NCBI GenBank assembly: GCA_016180865.1
Contig: JACPAJ010000013.1
Location: 1 to 39,721, forward strand
DNA: 39,721 nt
DNA from: Deltaproteobacteria bacterium
GTDB taxonomy: Bacteria > UBA10199 > GCA-002796325 > 1-14-0-20-49-13
Direction of reading: 5' to 3'
In this document: positions 23,869-32,512 of the stretch, piece after piece
Position numbering within the stretch: the first letter of the stretch is position 1
Layout of the letters: the number at the start of each line of letters is the position of its first letter
Notes under the pieces: generated by a model
Seen by the model: only the letters and a program-made list of their open reading frames with translations
Database searches by the model: none
Told to the model about the DNA's origin: nothing
Translations under genes and position numbers: made by a program

Positions 23869-24230
23869 CAAAAAAAATATTGATTGTGGATGACGAGAAG
23901 GATCTGGTTGAAACCCTTTCCTTCAGGCTGGAAGCCGCCGGTTATGCTATTATCACCGCTTTTGACGGGAAAGAAGGTCTGGAAAAAGCGCGTTCCGAAA
24001 AGCCGGATATCGTGCTTTTGGACATCATGATGCCCAAGATGGATGGCTATCAGGTTTGCAGGATGTTGAAATTCGATGACGAATATAAGCATATGCCGAT
24101 AATCATGCTTACCGCGCGGGGGCAGGAGCAGGATAAAAAGACGGGAGAAAACGTCGGAGCGGACGATTACGTCACAAAACCTTTTGACAGCGGGGACCTT
24201 CTCACGCGCATTAAAAAGCTTTTAAAATGA
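23865..24230 (+). CDS. Single-domain response regulator
   Basis: 121 residues, receiver domain only. Acidic pocket LIVDDEKD, phospho-Asp in IVLLDIMMPKMDG, Thr in MLTARG and Lys in YVTKPFD are all present. The start overlaps the kinase stop (ATGA), and its own stop overlaps the next start in the same way. With no output domain it must act by protein contact, as a CheY-like regulator or as a relay intermediate for the kinase at 22324. Confidence 0.93.
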   Translation: MTKKILIVDDEKDLVETLSFRLEAAGYAIITAFDGKEGLEKARSEKPDIVLLDIMMPKMDGYQVCRMLKFDDEYKHMPIIMLTARGQEQDKKTGENVGADDYVTKPFDSGDLLTRIKKLLK

Positions 24231-24613
24231 AGTACGAAATTTTAATAGCGGACGATGATCGCGACTTTGTCACGGTTCTGAAGGAGCGTCTTGAATCAAG
24301 CGGCTTTATAACAGATTGCGCCTACGAAGGCGTCAGGACTATCGAGCTGGCCCATAAGAAAAAACCCGATTTGATTTTGCTGGACTGGAAAATGCCCGCA
24401 GGCGGCGCATCTACGGTTTTACAGTATTTGAAGGAGAAGCCGGAAACGAAAAACATCCCCGTTATTGTTATTACCGGAGTCGCCGATAATTTTTTGGAGT
24501 CTAAAGCGGCGTCATTGGGGGCCAAATATTTTATACGAAAACCGTACGATCCTCATCTGCTCATCGACACAATAAACGAAATCCTGGCTTTAAGAACCGA
24601 AAAATCAAAATAG
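24227..24613 (+). CDS. Single-domain response regulator
   Basis: 128 residues, receiver only. It has ILIADDDRD, phospho-Asp in LILLDWKMPAGG, Thr in VITGVAD and Lys in FIRKPYD, so it should be phosphorylatable. The Trp after the phospho-Asp and the Gly-rich loop differ from the neighbouring receiver, so the two probably contact different partners. ATGA overlap with the upstream receiver. A 46-base gap separates it from the MshM-like ATPase. Confidence 0.92.
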   Translation: MKYEILIADDDRDFVTVLKERLESSGFITDCAYEGVRTIELAHKKKPDLILLDWKMPAGGASTVLQYLKEKPETKNIPVIVITGVADNFLESKAASLGAKYFIRKPYDPHLLIDTINEILALRTEKSK

Positions 24614-24659
24614 ATATTTTTCTTTAACATTTCATAAAGTTATGCTACTTTCATGACTT

Positions 24660-25535
24660 ATGTATCTTGAGTATTTTAATTTTACTGATGAGCCGTTTAA
24701 AATAACGCCGGATTCAAAATATCTTTATCTGTCCCGCCAGCACGAGGAGGTTTTGCAAGCGCTCCTTTACGGCATTACACAGCGCAAAGGCTTTATGGCT
24801 GTAATCGGAGACATCGGAACCGGAAAGACAACCATAAGCCGCGCGCTTTTAAACAGGCTTGATAAATCGATCGATACATCCATTATTTTAAATCCGATGC
24901 TTTCCGTTCAGGAGCTGCTGGAGGCCATTAACGACGATTTTGGAAATGCGGCAGCTACGAGAGATACGGTTAAGGGGCAGATAGATGCGCTGAATGAATT
25001 CATGCTGCGCCGCCTACGCTTCAATAAAAATGCGATTGTGATGATAGATGAAGCGCAGCATTTGAGCGTTGAATCCATGGAGATGCTGAGGCTGCTGTCA
25101 AATCTGGAGACCGAAGATAAAAAGCTGATGCAGATAATTTTTCTGGGGCAGAAAGAGCTTGAAACAAAATTGAAATCGCCGGAACTCCGCCAGCTCGACC
25201 AGAGAATAGGCATTCGCTATTTTCTGGGGCCGCTGAATTACACCGAGACGTGCAATTATATTGTTCACAGGATAACAATGGCCGGAGGCGGGGGCGGCAG
25301 CATTCAGCTTGAAGAGCGGGGGTTGAGGAAAATTTTTGAATATTCAAAGGGAGTGCCGCGCAGGGTCAATATGATTTGCGACAGAAGCCTGCTGGAAGCT
25401 TTTGCACAGAGAAGCAAGCTTGTTACCAGCGGGATTGTAAAAGCCGCTATTCGCGACATTGAAGGCCTCTCAAACCCGAGCGGAGTCGCATTTTCCGGCA
25501 GAAAAAAAGTTTGGGAATTCTGGAAGTGGTTTTAA
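24660..25535 (+). CDS. mshM: MshM/ExeA (GspA)-type AAA ATPase
   Basis: 291 residues. It starts with MYLEYFNFTDEPFKITPDSKYLYLS, highly typical of the ExeA/MshM family (residues 1-25, named here in part). Walker A is GDIGTGKTT, Walker B AIVMIDEAQHLS, and a sensor region GVPRRVNMICDRSLLEAF follows. Relatives help to insert or assemble the secretin through peptidoglycan and work with a GspB/MshN partner, which is encoded next, 15 bases downstream. No Shine-Dalgarno precedes the ATG; a weak TTAACA / TACTTT pair (24624, 24646) would give a nearly leaderless transcript. It starts the second pilus block. Confidence 0.88.
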   Translation: MYLEYFNFTDEPFKITPDSKYLYLSRQHEEVLQALLYGITQRKGFMAVIGDIGTGKTTISRALLNRLDKSIDTSIILNPMLSVQELLEAINDDFGNAAATRDTVKGQIDALNEFMLRRLRFNKNAIVMIDEAQHLSVESMEMLRLLSNLETEDKKLMQIIFLGQKELETKLKSPELRQLDQRIGIRYFLGPLNYTETCNYIVHRITMAGGGGGSIQLEERGLRKIFEYSKGVPRRVNMICDRSLLEAFAQRSKLVTSGIVKAAIRDIEGLSNPSGVAFSGRKKVWEFWKWF

Positions 25536-25550
25536 AAATCAGGGGGATAA

Positions 25551-26336
25551 ATGTCCGTAATTTTAAAAGCTCTCAAAAGCCAGGAGAGAGAATCAAATAA
25601 TATCAGCAAGTCGCCGTTAATTATTCCAGAAGGCGAAGGTTTTTTTAAAGGCAGGCAGTCGATGGTTAAAAAAGATCCTTACGTCTCCAAAAAAAGGATT
25701 TATGTTTTAAGCGTTCTTTTTGCCGCTGCGGTTATTTTTGCAGTTGCTCTTCAGTGGGTGAAAAACAGGCCGGCCGAGCCTGAGTCTGCAAAACAACCGG
25801 CTGTTGCTCATGCGGTTGAAAATTCAAATCAAACCGCACTGGCTGTTCAAGCGGAAACAAGCGAGGCTGTTCCGGCAGACATAGTTGAACGGGCAAATGC
25901 AGCTTTTGCCGGCGGAGATTATGAAACCGCAGTGAAATTGTTTAAGGAAGCAATCGCGAAAGATCAAAACAATGCAATGCTTCATAATAATTTAGGGCTT
26001 ATATTTGTAAAAAAAGAGCTCTATTCCAGCGCGGAAGATGAGTATAAAAAAGCGCTTGAATCTGACGATAAGTGCGCGGAATGTTTTAATAATTTTGGAT
26101 ATCTGAAATCGATATTGGGAGAATCGTTTGAGGCGAGGAAATATTTTGAAAAGGCATCGGTGTTATTAGCATCGTACGCAGATCCGTATTTTAACCTGGC
26201 GGTCTTATCCGAAAAAGAAGGGGACATAGGCAATGCCGTTAAATATTACAGGCAGTTCATCGAGCTCTATCCGAATAAAAGCGATACGCTCTATTCTAAA
26301 GTCAACAAACGGGTAATTGAACTTGCCGGGAAATAG
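25551..26336 (+). CDS. MshN/GspB-like TPR pilus assembly protein
   Basis: 261 residues. The N-terminus MSVILKALKSQE is the signature of GspB/MshN proteins. One membrane helix (about residues 49-66, YVLSVLFAAAVIFAVAL) is followed by an Ala-rich linker and at least three TPR units (AFAGGDYETAVKLFKEA; LHNNLGLIFVKKELYSSA; DPYFNLAVLSEKEGDIGNA). It is probably inner-membrane anchored with the TPR part in the periplasm, pairing with the MshM-like ATPase and aiding secretin assembly. GGGGG lies 6 bases before the ATG. Two bases separate it from pilM. Confidence 0.83.
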   Translation: MSVILKALKSQERESNNISKSPLIIPEGEGFFKGRQSMVKKDPYVSKKRIYVLSVLFAAAVIFAVALQWVKNRPAEPESAKQPAVAHAVENSNQTALAVQAETSEAVPADIVERANAAFAGGDYETAVKLFKEAIAKDQNNAMLHNNLGLIFVKKELYSSAEDEYKKALESDDKCAECFNNFGYLKSILGESFEARKYFEKASVLLASYADPYFNLAVLSEKEGDIGNAVKYYRQFIELYPNKSDTLYSKVNKRVIELAGK

Positions 26337-26338
26337 TT

Positions 26339-27346
26339 ATGGCTAAGATTTCATTAGGGGTCGACATAGGCTCTGAAGATATAAAAGTAGTATGCCTGGA
26401 AAAAAATGAAGAAAGTTATAAGCTGAATTCTTACGGCCATTTCAGGTTCGGCGGCGACGAAGAGGCTTTAAAAAGATTTGTGCAGGAAGCAAAGCTTCCG
26501 AAGGGCGATGTAAGAATAAATATTGAAGACAGCTCTTTAAAAATAAGAAGGCTTGATCTGCCGACCATGACCGAAGAGGAATTTAATGAGGCCGTTCGCT
26601 GGGGGATGAAGGATATTGTTGAAGGGGATATTAACGATTTTATCTTTCGCTGTTCAAAAATAGATCCGACGGATCTGAGCCTTGAAAATAAAATTCCGAT
26701 GCTGGTTTTTGCAATCAAGGCCGATACGGTGTCTGGCAGGCGCAGTTTTGCTAAGCGCATAGGCTTTAAAATCCCAAGCATTATAGAACCCAATGCAGGT
26801 GCTCTGGCATGTCTTTTTGATGCGCTGAAGGGAAAAGAAAGAGACTCTTCAAAAGCGGTTGTTGATTTAGGGAGGGTCTTTTCGCCTTTTATCGTTATCG
26901 GGAAAAAAGGGCTGGTTTTTTCCAGGCCGATGAACGGCTGCAGCGAAATTAATTTTATCGGCCAGCTTGCGCGGGACTTAGGCATAGGCTCAAAAGAGGC
27001 GGAAGATTTAAAGCAAAAATTTTTTGGAGGAGGAAAAATAAGCGGAGAAATTGAGACAAGGCTTAAAAATTCCGTGACGCAGTTTTATTCAAAAATGGCC
27101 GTTGAAATTCAGCGGTCTATTGACGGGTATAATCTTGTTTTCGGCAGGCAGAAAGTCGATGAAATTTTTCTTTGCGGAAACGGCGCGTACAGCAAAGGGC
27201 TGATTGGTTATCTTAATCAGACTCTTGGCGTTAAAACGGGCATATTGGATCCGTTCGAATTTGCCGATACGCGAGAATTCAGCCCTGGGCCGTTTGACGG
27301 CAAACGGGCTCTTTTTGCGGTTGCTTGCGGGCTTGCGGTTGATTGA
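26339..27346 (+). CDS. pilM: PilM, actin-like pilus assembly protein
   Basis: 335 residues. Actin-fold ATPase of the inner-membrane alignment complex, cytoplasmic. It starts LGVDIGSEDIKVVCLE (phosphate-1 loop), then VRINIEDSSLKIRRLDLP, EAVRWGMKDIV, the second phosphate motif KAVVDLGRVFSPFIV, and a late EIFLCGNGAYSKGLIGYL segment. In MSHA systems this role is often fused with PilN as MshI; here the two are separate genes, as in classic type IVa pili. The next gene, pilN, starts 15 bases later. Confidence 0.9.
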   Translation: MAKISLGVDIGSEDIKVVCLEKNEESYKLNSYGHFRFGGDEEALKRFVQEAKLPKGDVRINIEDSSLKIRRLDLPTMTEEEFNEAVRWGMKDIVEGDINDFIFRCSKIDPTDLSLENKIPMLVFAIKADTVSGRRSFAKRIGFKIPSIIEPNAGALACLFDALKGKERDSSKAVVDLGRVFSPFIVIGKKGLVFSRPMNGCSEINFIGQLARDLGIGSKEAEDLKQKFFGGGKISGEIETRLKNSVTQFYSKMAVEIQRSIDGYNLVFGRQKVDEIFLCGNGAYSKGLIGYLNQTLGVKTGILDPFEFADTREFSPGPFDGKRALFAVACGLAVD

Positions 27347-27361
27347 TTCGGCGCAAATTTT

Positions 27362-27898
27362 ATGCATATTAACTTTGAAACAAAGAGAAATGTGTTTGAA
27401 ATGATTCTGTTGAAGGGGCTTGAAGTTAATAGGCTGCTGATGGTTTTTTTCGTTATCGGTGTAATTATGCTGATGGTTTTATTCGGCCTGGTTCAAAAAT
27501 TCCGCCTCGATTATCTTGGGGCAAAAAGAATAAAAATGGAACATCAGGTGATAGAATTGCGCAAAGGAACGCCCCTTGAAAATCTTTCGATAGCAAGCAG
27601 CGCAGGCAAGGATCAGATATTTATAAATTATGAAGAAAAAATCATCTGGTCGGATATTCTTAAAGAACTTTCGGTTTACTGCCCTGAAAATGTGCAAGTT
27701 ACGCAGTTTAAAAGTACTAGTTCCGGCCGGACAGTTAACATAGGCGGCGACGCGCCGGATCAGGCGAGCGTTGCCGATTTTGTAAAAGCCCTTCAGGGAA
27801 GCGGAACTTTTAAGGACGTTAAACTTTTGTCCTCAACATCCGTTCAGGCTGAGGGCGGGAGCACGAGGATCGTTTACAGCATTGCAAGCACAATATGA
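27362..27898 (+). CDS. pilN: PilN-like pilus assembly protein
   Basis: 178 residues. The short cytoplasmic N-terminus MHINFETKRNVF replaces the classic INLLP motif that docks on PilM. One membrane helix (about residues 28-46, LLMVFFVIGVIMLMVLFGL) is followed by a coiled coil and a ferredoxin-like periplasmic domain (WSDILKELSVYCPENVQVTQ and ASVADFVKALQGSGTFKDV). It overlaps the next gene by 4 bases (ATGA). Position and topology make the call firm even though sequence signatures are weak. Confidence 0.82.
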   Translation: MHINFETKRNVFEMILLKGLEVNRLLMVFFVIGVIMLMVLFGLVQKFRLDYLGAKRIKMEHQVIELRKGTPLENLSIASSAGKDQIFINYEEKIIWSDILKELSVYCPENVQVTQFKSTSSGRTVNIGGDAPDQASVADFVKALQGSGTFKDVKLLSSTSVQAEGGSTRIVYSIASTI

Positions 27899-28473
27899 AC
27901 ATTCATCTATCAAGCGTTGACTGGCAGCAGCGCCCCAACAGGCGCGAAAAAATCATATTTGCCTGTTCCGTTCTCATATTTTTTGCGGTTTTTTTAAAAT
28001 CATGCTGGTATCCGAGCAACAAAGCCATTGGGGTTGCAAAATCGGAATTGAAAGGCATTATCGAAGAAAAAATAGCCTTGGAAAGAAACGCCGGGTTGTT
28101 GCAGGACACAGATGCGAAAGGCAAGCTCTGGACGGGAACCCCCGATGAAAGGGTCGCCTATATTAAAATGGCCCAGAGAGTAAGCGAATCGCCGAATGTT
28201 GTTCTGATGAAAGAATTTTCCAACCCTGCGCTTTTGCGGGATGTGAAACTGTCAAACATAGATTTTCCGGACCAAAAAAATGAAAGCGGAATGATAAAGC
28301 AGCAGTGGAAAATCAATGTCAACGGAGCGTTTGTATCGGTAGGTAAATATATTGAGAGATTAGAAGGCTTGCCAATGCTTTTATTTATTGATAATATAAC
28401 GTTCAATTCGGCAAACGATCCGTTTGGGCGCGTTAATGCCGAGGTTGAAGGAACCGTTTATGGCTGGAAATAA
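27895..28473 (+). CDS. pilO: PilO-like pilus assembly protein
   Basis: 192 residues. One N-terminal membrane helix (about residues 21-38), a coiled coil (KSELKGIIEEKIALERNAG), then a periplasmic domain with KINVNGAFVSVGKYIERLEGLP, which matches the conserved ferredoxin-like fold of PilO/MshJ, and LLFIDNITF near the end. It pairs with PilN to link PilM to PilP and the secretin. It overlaps pilN by 4 bases and pilP by 14 bases. Confidence 0.82.
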   Translation: MNIHLSSVDWQQRPNRREKIIFACSVLIFFAVFLKSCWYPSNKAIGVAKSELKGIIEEKIALERNAGLLQDTDAKGKLWTGTPDERVAYIKMAQRVSESPNVVLMKEFSNPALLRDVKLSNIDFPDQKNESGMIKQQWKINVNGAFVSVGKYIERLEGLPMLLFIDNITFNSANDPFGRVNAEVEGTVYGWK

Positions 28474-28831
28474 TTTATTCAGATTATCGTTTGCGGTGCT
28501 TGTCCTTGCTTTTGCGCTTTCAGCTTCTGCAGAGCAGGGGAAAAAGGCGCTTTCAGGCCTGAATATAGAGGAATTTGAGCAGAAAAAGGAGAGGCCGACC
28601 GACTGGAGCAAGAATCCTTTTGTCATTCCAGCGGCGGATGTGGCGGTAAGCGAATTAAAACTTTCGGGAATCGTTTACAGTGAAAAGGAATCCGCAGCGA
28701 TTGTAAGCGATAATATCGTTAAAATCGGCGATAAAATAGGATCGAACGAAGTTGTTGCAATAGAAAAGATGAGAGTTGTTATAAGAAACGAAAACGGCCT
28801 TTTTGGAATTGCCCTTAGCGGAGGGAAATGA
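28460..28831 (+). CDS. pilP: PilP/MshK-like secretin-coupling protein
   Basis: 123 residues from the ATG at 28460. N-terminal signal peptide (LFRLSFAVLVLAFALSASA) with no lipobox cysteine, a linker with TDWSKNPFVIP, then the HR-like beta domain LKLSGIVYSEKESAAIVSD and KIGDKIGSNEVVAIEKMRV. That domain is typical of GspC/PilP/MshK proteins that contact the N0 domain of the secretin. It overlaps both neighbours (14 and 4 bases). Confidence 0.8.
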   Translation: MAGNNLFRLSFAVLVLAFALSASAEQGKKALSGLNIEEFEQKKERPTDWSKNPFVIPAADVAVSELKLSGIVYSEKESAAIVSDNIVKIGDKIGSNEVVAIEKMRVVIRNENGLFGIALSGGK

Positions 28832-30198
28832 AGAAATTTATAATATTTTGCCTGCTGATGCTGTCGTGCGACCTCTGGTCTTATGAAAGGCTTTTCAGCG
28901 TCGAGTTTCGCGATGCCGATATCAAGAGCGTTCTAAGGCTCTTGGCAAAGATGGACGACCGGAATATCGTTGTTCCCGACAAAATTGAAGGAAAAGTAAC
29001 CGCCAGTTTTGAAAACATAGGATTATATGATGCGCTTGACGCTGTTTTAAAAACGCACGGCTATGGCGTGATTGAAGAAAATAATATCCTGCAGGTCCTT
29101 TCAAAGGACGAAATGCAGTCTTTAGGCGAAGATCTTCAGCAGGCGACATTCATTCTGCAGTATGCAAAAGCTTCGGACATCCTTCCGCAAATACAGGCGT
29201 TAATCACATCGCGCGGTTCCGCAGTTGCGGATGAAAGGACAAATACGATTTTCGTGAGAGATTCAAATGCCGCCGTTAACAACATAAGAGGGCTTGTCGC
29301 AAATATCGATAAAAAAGACAGCCAGGTGCTGATCGAAGCTAAAATAATCGAAGCGAGCCTGGATTTTATAAGAAGCCTTGGCGTGCAGTGGGGCGTCACG
29401 AAATCAGGCGGAAAAATCCAGACAGCGGGAGTTGAGGCCGTGGGAACCGCCGATAGCGGAAGAACTCTGATGCTGAATTCTCCGGCCGTTGGATTGAATT
29501 CCGGCGCGCCTTTGGGCGGTGTTGGAATGATTTTGGGGAGTTTCCGCGGGACGCTTACGGATGTGCAGCTGACAACCGCCGAACAGAAAGGGGATGTCAG
29601 CATTCTTTCAAGGCCGTCCGTTACGACAATCAATAATCATTCCGCATCTATCAGAAGCGGAGCCAAATTCTACGTCAAAACAAGCGGCAACGTAACGATC
29701 GGCGGAACAACAGGCGCTGCGGTTTCGACAGGCACAAATCTGCAGCAAATCGTTACGGGGATAGAATTGAAGGTGACGCCGCAGATTTCAATGGACGAAT
29801 TTATCAAGCTTGATATCGCAGCAACCGAATCCGAGGCGGATTTTACAAAAGCAATTGAGGGAATACCGGCAGTCCTTGATAATACAGCCACGACAACCGT
29901 TATGCTTAAAAACGGCGAAACAACAATTATCGGCGGACTTTTCCGCGTGCGCGATGCGAAAACCATTAAAGGGATTCCGGGACTCATGAAAATTCCGATT
30001 TTAGGAAATCTATTCAAGAGCAAGTCAAAAACTAAAGCCAGGAGCGAGCTGCTGATATTTATCACTCCTAAGATTATAGAATCTACTCTTTCAAGCCTTC
30101 CTCATTATGAGGAGCCGGACAGCATGTATTATACAGAGCCCATTTTAAATCCCGAACGAAAAGAGAAGAAGAAACGCAAATTCCGATTCAAGTATTAA
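28828..30198 (+). CDS. Secretin (PilQ/MshL), outer-membrane pilus pore
   Basis: 456 residues, short for a PilQ and close to MshL. Signal peptide MKKFIIFCLLMLSC with a possible lipobox (LMLSC). An N0/STN-like domain follows (FSVEFRDADIKSVLRLLAK), then one N1-type domain (ATFILQYAKASDILPQI; DERTNTIFVRDS). The secretin domain has VLIEAKIIEASLDF, SILSRPSVTTINN, GIELKVTPQIS, MLKNGETTIIGGLFR and PGLMKIPILGNLF, and ends in SELLIFITPKI. All core motifs are present. No AMIN domain. It starts by overlapping pilP (ATGA) and closes the pilus block. Confidence 0.93.
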   Translation: MKKFIIFCLLMLSCDLWSYERLFSVEFRDADIKSVLRLLAKMDDRNIVVPDKIEGKVTASFENIGLYDALDAVLKTHGYGVIEENNILQVLSKDEMQSLGEDLQQATFILQYAKASDILPQIQALITSRGSAVADERTNTIFVRDSNAAVNNIRGLVANIDKKDSQVLIEAKIIEASLDFIRSLGVQWGVTKSGGKIQTAGVEAVGTADSGRTLMLNSPAVGLNSGAPLGGVGMILGSFRGTLTDVQLTTAEQKGDVSILSRPSVTTINNHSASIRSGAKFYVKTSGNVTIGGTTGAAVSTGTNLQQIVTGIELKVTPQISMDEFIKLDIAATESEADFTKAIEGIPAVLDNTATTTVMLKNGETTIIGGLFRVRDAKTIKGIPGLMKIPILGNLFKSKSKTKARSELLIFITPKIIESTLSSLPHYEEPDSMYYTEPILNPERKEKKKRKFRFKY

Positions 30199-30216
30199 TT
30201 GGTTTTCTGCTTTTCA

Positions 30217-30244
30217 TTGACAATTTTCCCACTATCTATAAAAT
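30217..30244 (+). promoter_or_regulatory. Candidate sigma-70 promoter before the AraC-type response regulator
   Basis: TTGACA (30217-30222), a 16-base spacer and TAAAAT (30239-30244). Transcription would start near 30251, leaving about 29 bases before the ATG at 30280 with AAGGGAG as ribosome site. Confidence 0.6.
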
Positions 30245-30279
30245 AAAGATCGTAGTTAACTGAAGATAAGGGAGCTTTT

Positions 30280-30996
30280 ATGCCATACGCAATATTATTG
30301 GTGGATGACGATAACATTTTCAGAGGTGAGTTAAAGGCAGCATTGTCGGACGAATATAATGTGTTTGAGGCTGCTAATGGCCATGAGGCGCTGGACATGC
30401 TGAAAAAGCCAAATGAAATCGACCTTGTGATTTTAGATGTGATGATGCCGGGGCTGAAAGGGACGGAAGTTTTAAAAGAGATGAAGAGAGTTTCTCCGGA
30501 ACTTGGGATTATTATTTTAACGGGATTCAGCACGAAGGATGTGGCGATCGATGCTTTAAAAGGGCGCGCGGACGATTACATTGAGAAGCCTTTTAAGCTT
30601 GAGAAACTGAATTCTGTTATGGAAAACCTGCTTAAATCAAAAAACGGAGAGCTTAATATTAATGAATGCGATGTAAAGGGAAAAGTCGAGCACGTTAAGC
30701 GTTTTGTCGAGAGAAATTATCACAAGAAAATAAGCCTTAAAGATGCTGCAACCGTTGTAGGGCTGTCGCCTAAGTATTTAAGCAGGGTATTCAGGCAGGA
30801 GACCGGGAACGGATTGAGCGATTATAAGTCCAGAATAAAAATTGACATGGCAAAATCATGGCTTAAATCGACGGGATATAATGTGAATCAGATTGCGGAC
30901 AGGCTCGGCTATCAAAATGTCGAATCGTTCATAAGAACATTTAAAAAATATGCCAGATGCACGCCGACGGATTATAAAAAAGTCAACGGATCTTAA
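30280..30996 (+). CDS. Response regulator with receiver and AraC-type DNA-binding domain
   Basis: 238 residues. Receiver (1-120): LLVDDDN, phospho-Asp in LVILDVMMPGLKG, Thr in IILTGFS and Lys in YIEKPFK. C-terminal AraC/XylS domain (about 140-238): HKKISLKDAATVVGLSPKYL as the first helix-turn-helix, and NVNQIADRLGYQNVESFIR plus FKKYARCTPTDYKK as the second with the family signature. It has its own promoter and ribosome site. It converges on the MEDS kinase gene 9 bases away, making that kinase a plausible partner. Targets could include the pilus or RiPP genes; not shown by sequence. Confidence 0.93.
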   Translation: MPYAILLVDDDNIFRGELKAALSDEYNVFEAANGHEALDMLKKPNEIDLVILDVMMPGLKGTEVLKEMKRVSPELGIIILTGFSTKDVAIDALKGRADDYIEKPFKLEKLNSVMENLLKSKNGELNINECDVKGKVEHVKRFVERNYHKKISLKDAATVVGLSPKYLSRVFRQETGNGLSDYKSRIKIDMAKSWLKSTGYNVNQIADRLGYQNVESFIRTFKKYARCTPTDYKKVNGS

Positions 30997-31004
30997 ACGC
31001 CGAC

Positions 31005-32357
31005 TCAACTTTTTTGGGGCAGGCGCAAAACCAAGGATGTTCCCGATCCCTCTTTGCTTCTAATATCAATCGAGCCGTTATGAAGATCTATGATTTGCCG
31101 GCAGACCGAAAGGCCCAGACCGGTGCCTTTTGACTTGGTTGTAAAAAAAGGTTCAAATGCCCTTTGTAAAATCTCTTTATCCATGCCGCTGCCGTTGTCG
31201 CTGATAAATATTTTTATGAATCCGTTTTCACAATCATACGTAATGCTGATTTTTCCGTCAGAATCTGAAACGGCGTCGAAAGCGTTATTTAATATATTGC
31301 AGAAAACCTCCCTCATTTGCAAGGGGTCTGCTTTAACATAGATATTTTCGGAATTTTTTAGTTCGTTATTGATAGTTACCTTTTTAGCGGATTGTTTCTG
31401 CGTGACAGAGACACATTCCTCAATAATTGAAGCGAGATTGACATCTTCGCGGGCAGGAGGTTTAATATGAGAATAATACAGCAGATTGCTGATTATTTGG
31501 GCGCTTTCGGCGACTTTTTTCTCTATATTTGAAACAAATCCTTCGAGGCCGGGGTTTTTTGCTTTAATTTTGATATTTTCGGCGGCAAGGCTTATGGCTG
31601 CGAGCGGATTGCGCAGTTCATGGGCAACGATTGCCGAAAGAGCTCCTATATCGGAAAGATGTTTTGTTTTTTCAAGCTCTATGTGGGCATTTAATAATGC
31701 ATCGGTTTTTTCTTTAATGAGTTTTTCAAGAGTTTCTTTGTCCCGTTTCAAAACTTCTTTGGCCTTTTTATATTCCGAACTCTCTATTATCTCCCATTCC
31801 CTGTCGCGCTTAATTATGGCAAACTGATGATTATTGACTACGTCTATGATTTCGGAAGCGCCGCATCTTTCAAGCGAATATGTGCATAGCGCGATCATGC
31901 GGTATTTTCCGATGACGGAATTAACCGCTTCTTCATAATCGGTAAAATCCCTCCAGTCTTTCTTTTCCAGCCAGAGGGTGTTTCCGGTAAGTCTCAGCCC
32001 TTCAAAACCTTTGGCCGATGCTTTATTTAATTTATCGACCCATCCGTTGAGGACTCTTCGCGATTCAAAACGGCCGTTTTGAATGTACCATTCGGAATAA
32101 GGGATGATTTCCAGCTGGCCTTTGTCCGTAAAACCTTGCAGGTTCTTAACGCTTTTTTTCAGTTCGGAGCGGGCTTCGTCTGTGTTTAACGGATCAGATG
32201 TCACCCACATGCAGAATTCATTATTATCAAGCCCGCTTTTGAAATACGGATCCTCTTTAGTTTTGTAAAACTGGCAGAAATGAGAGCCCCATTCAATATC
32301 GCCGATAACGCTTATTCCCGAGTTTCTTAATTTATCTGGATTTGATGAAGCATTCAT
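31005..32357 (-). CDS. MEDS-domain histidine kinase
   Basis: 450 residues, no membrane helix. The N-terminal MEDS (DcmR-type) sensor runs from about 15 to 190: IEWGSHFCQFYKTKED, NNEFCMWVTSDPLNTDEA, RVLNGWVDKL, LRLTGNTLWLEKKDW, CTYSLERCGASEIIDVV. Compared with the usual form, about six residues are missing between KTKED and PYFKSGL. A coiled coil leads to H-box VAHELRNPLAAI (His246), N-box EVFCNILNNAFDA, G1 ISDNGSGMD, F-box FEPFFTTKSKGTGLGL and a G2 box. GAGGGGG precedes the ATG on the minus strand. MEDS domains bind hydrocarbon- or redox-type signals in known regulators; ligand here unknown. Confidence 0.9.
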   Translation of the reverse strand: MNASSNPDKLRNSGISVIGDIEWGSHFCQFYKTKEDPYFKSGLDNNEFCMWVTSDPLNTDEARSELKKSVKNLQGFTDKGQLEIIPYSEWYIQNGRFESRRVLNGWVDKLNKASAKGFEGLRLTGNTLWLEKKDWRDFTDYEEAVNSVIGKYRMIALCTYSLERCGASEIIDVVNNHQFAIIKRDREWEIIESSEYKKAKEVLKRDKETLEKLIKEKTDALLNAHIELEKTKHLSDIGALSAIVAHELRNPLAAISLAAENIKIKAKNPGLEGFVSNIEKKVAESAQIISNLLYYSHIKPPAREDVNLASIIEECVSVTQKQSAKKVTINNELKNSENIYVKADPLQMREVFCNILNNAFDAVSDSDGKISITYDCENGFIKIFISDNGSGMDKEILQRAFEPFFTTKSKGTGLGLSVCRQIIDLHNGSIDIRSKEGSGTSLVLRLPQKS

Positions 32358-32384
32358 ATTTTTTAAAACCCCCTCAATGCTGAT

Positions 32385-32412
32385 TTTATAGCTCTTGTTG
32401 ATAAATTAGCAA
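32385..32412 (-). promoter_or_regulatory. Candidate sigma-70 promoter for the MEDS kinase
   Basis: On the minus strand TTGCTA (32412-32407), a 16-base spacer and TATAAA (32390-32385). Transcription would start about 20 bases before the start codon at 32357, consistent with the visible ribosome site. Confidence 0.5.
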
Positions 32413-32472
32413 TGAATATAATTTACTATTATCCTCTTTTGTTTGACTTTACGCCGCAATGATAACGTCTGC

Positions 32473-32501
32473 TTGACACGGTAAAGTTAGACCTATAAAA
32501 T
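32473..32501 (+). promoter_or_regulatory. Strong sigma-70 promoter for the PAS kinase
   Basis: TTGACA (32473-32478), a 17-base spacer and TAAAAT (32496-32501), matching 11 of 12 consensus positions. Transcription would start near 32508, about 5 bases before the ATG at 32513, which has no Shine-Dalgarno. Divergent from the MEDS kinase promoter. Confidence 0.7.
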
Positions 32502-32512
32502 TAAAATTAGAT

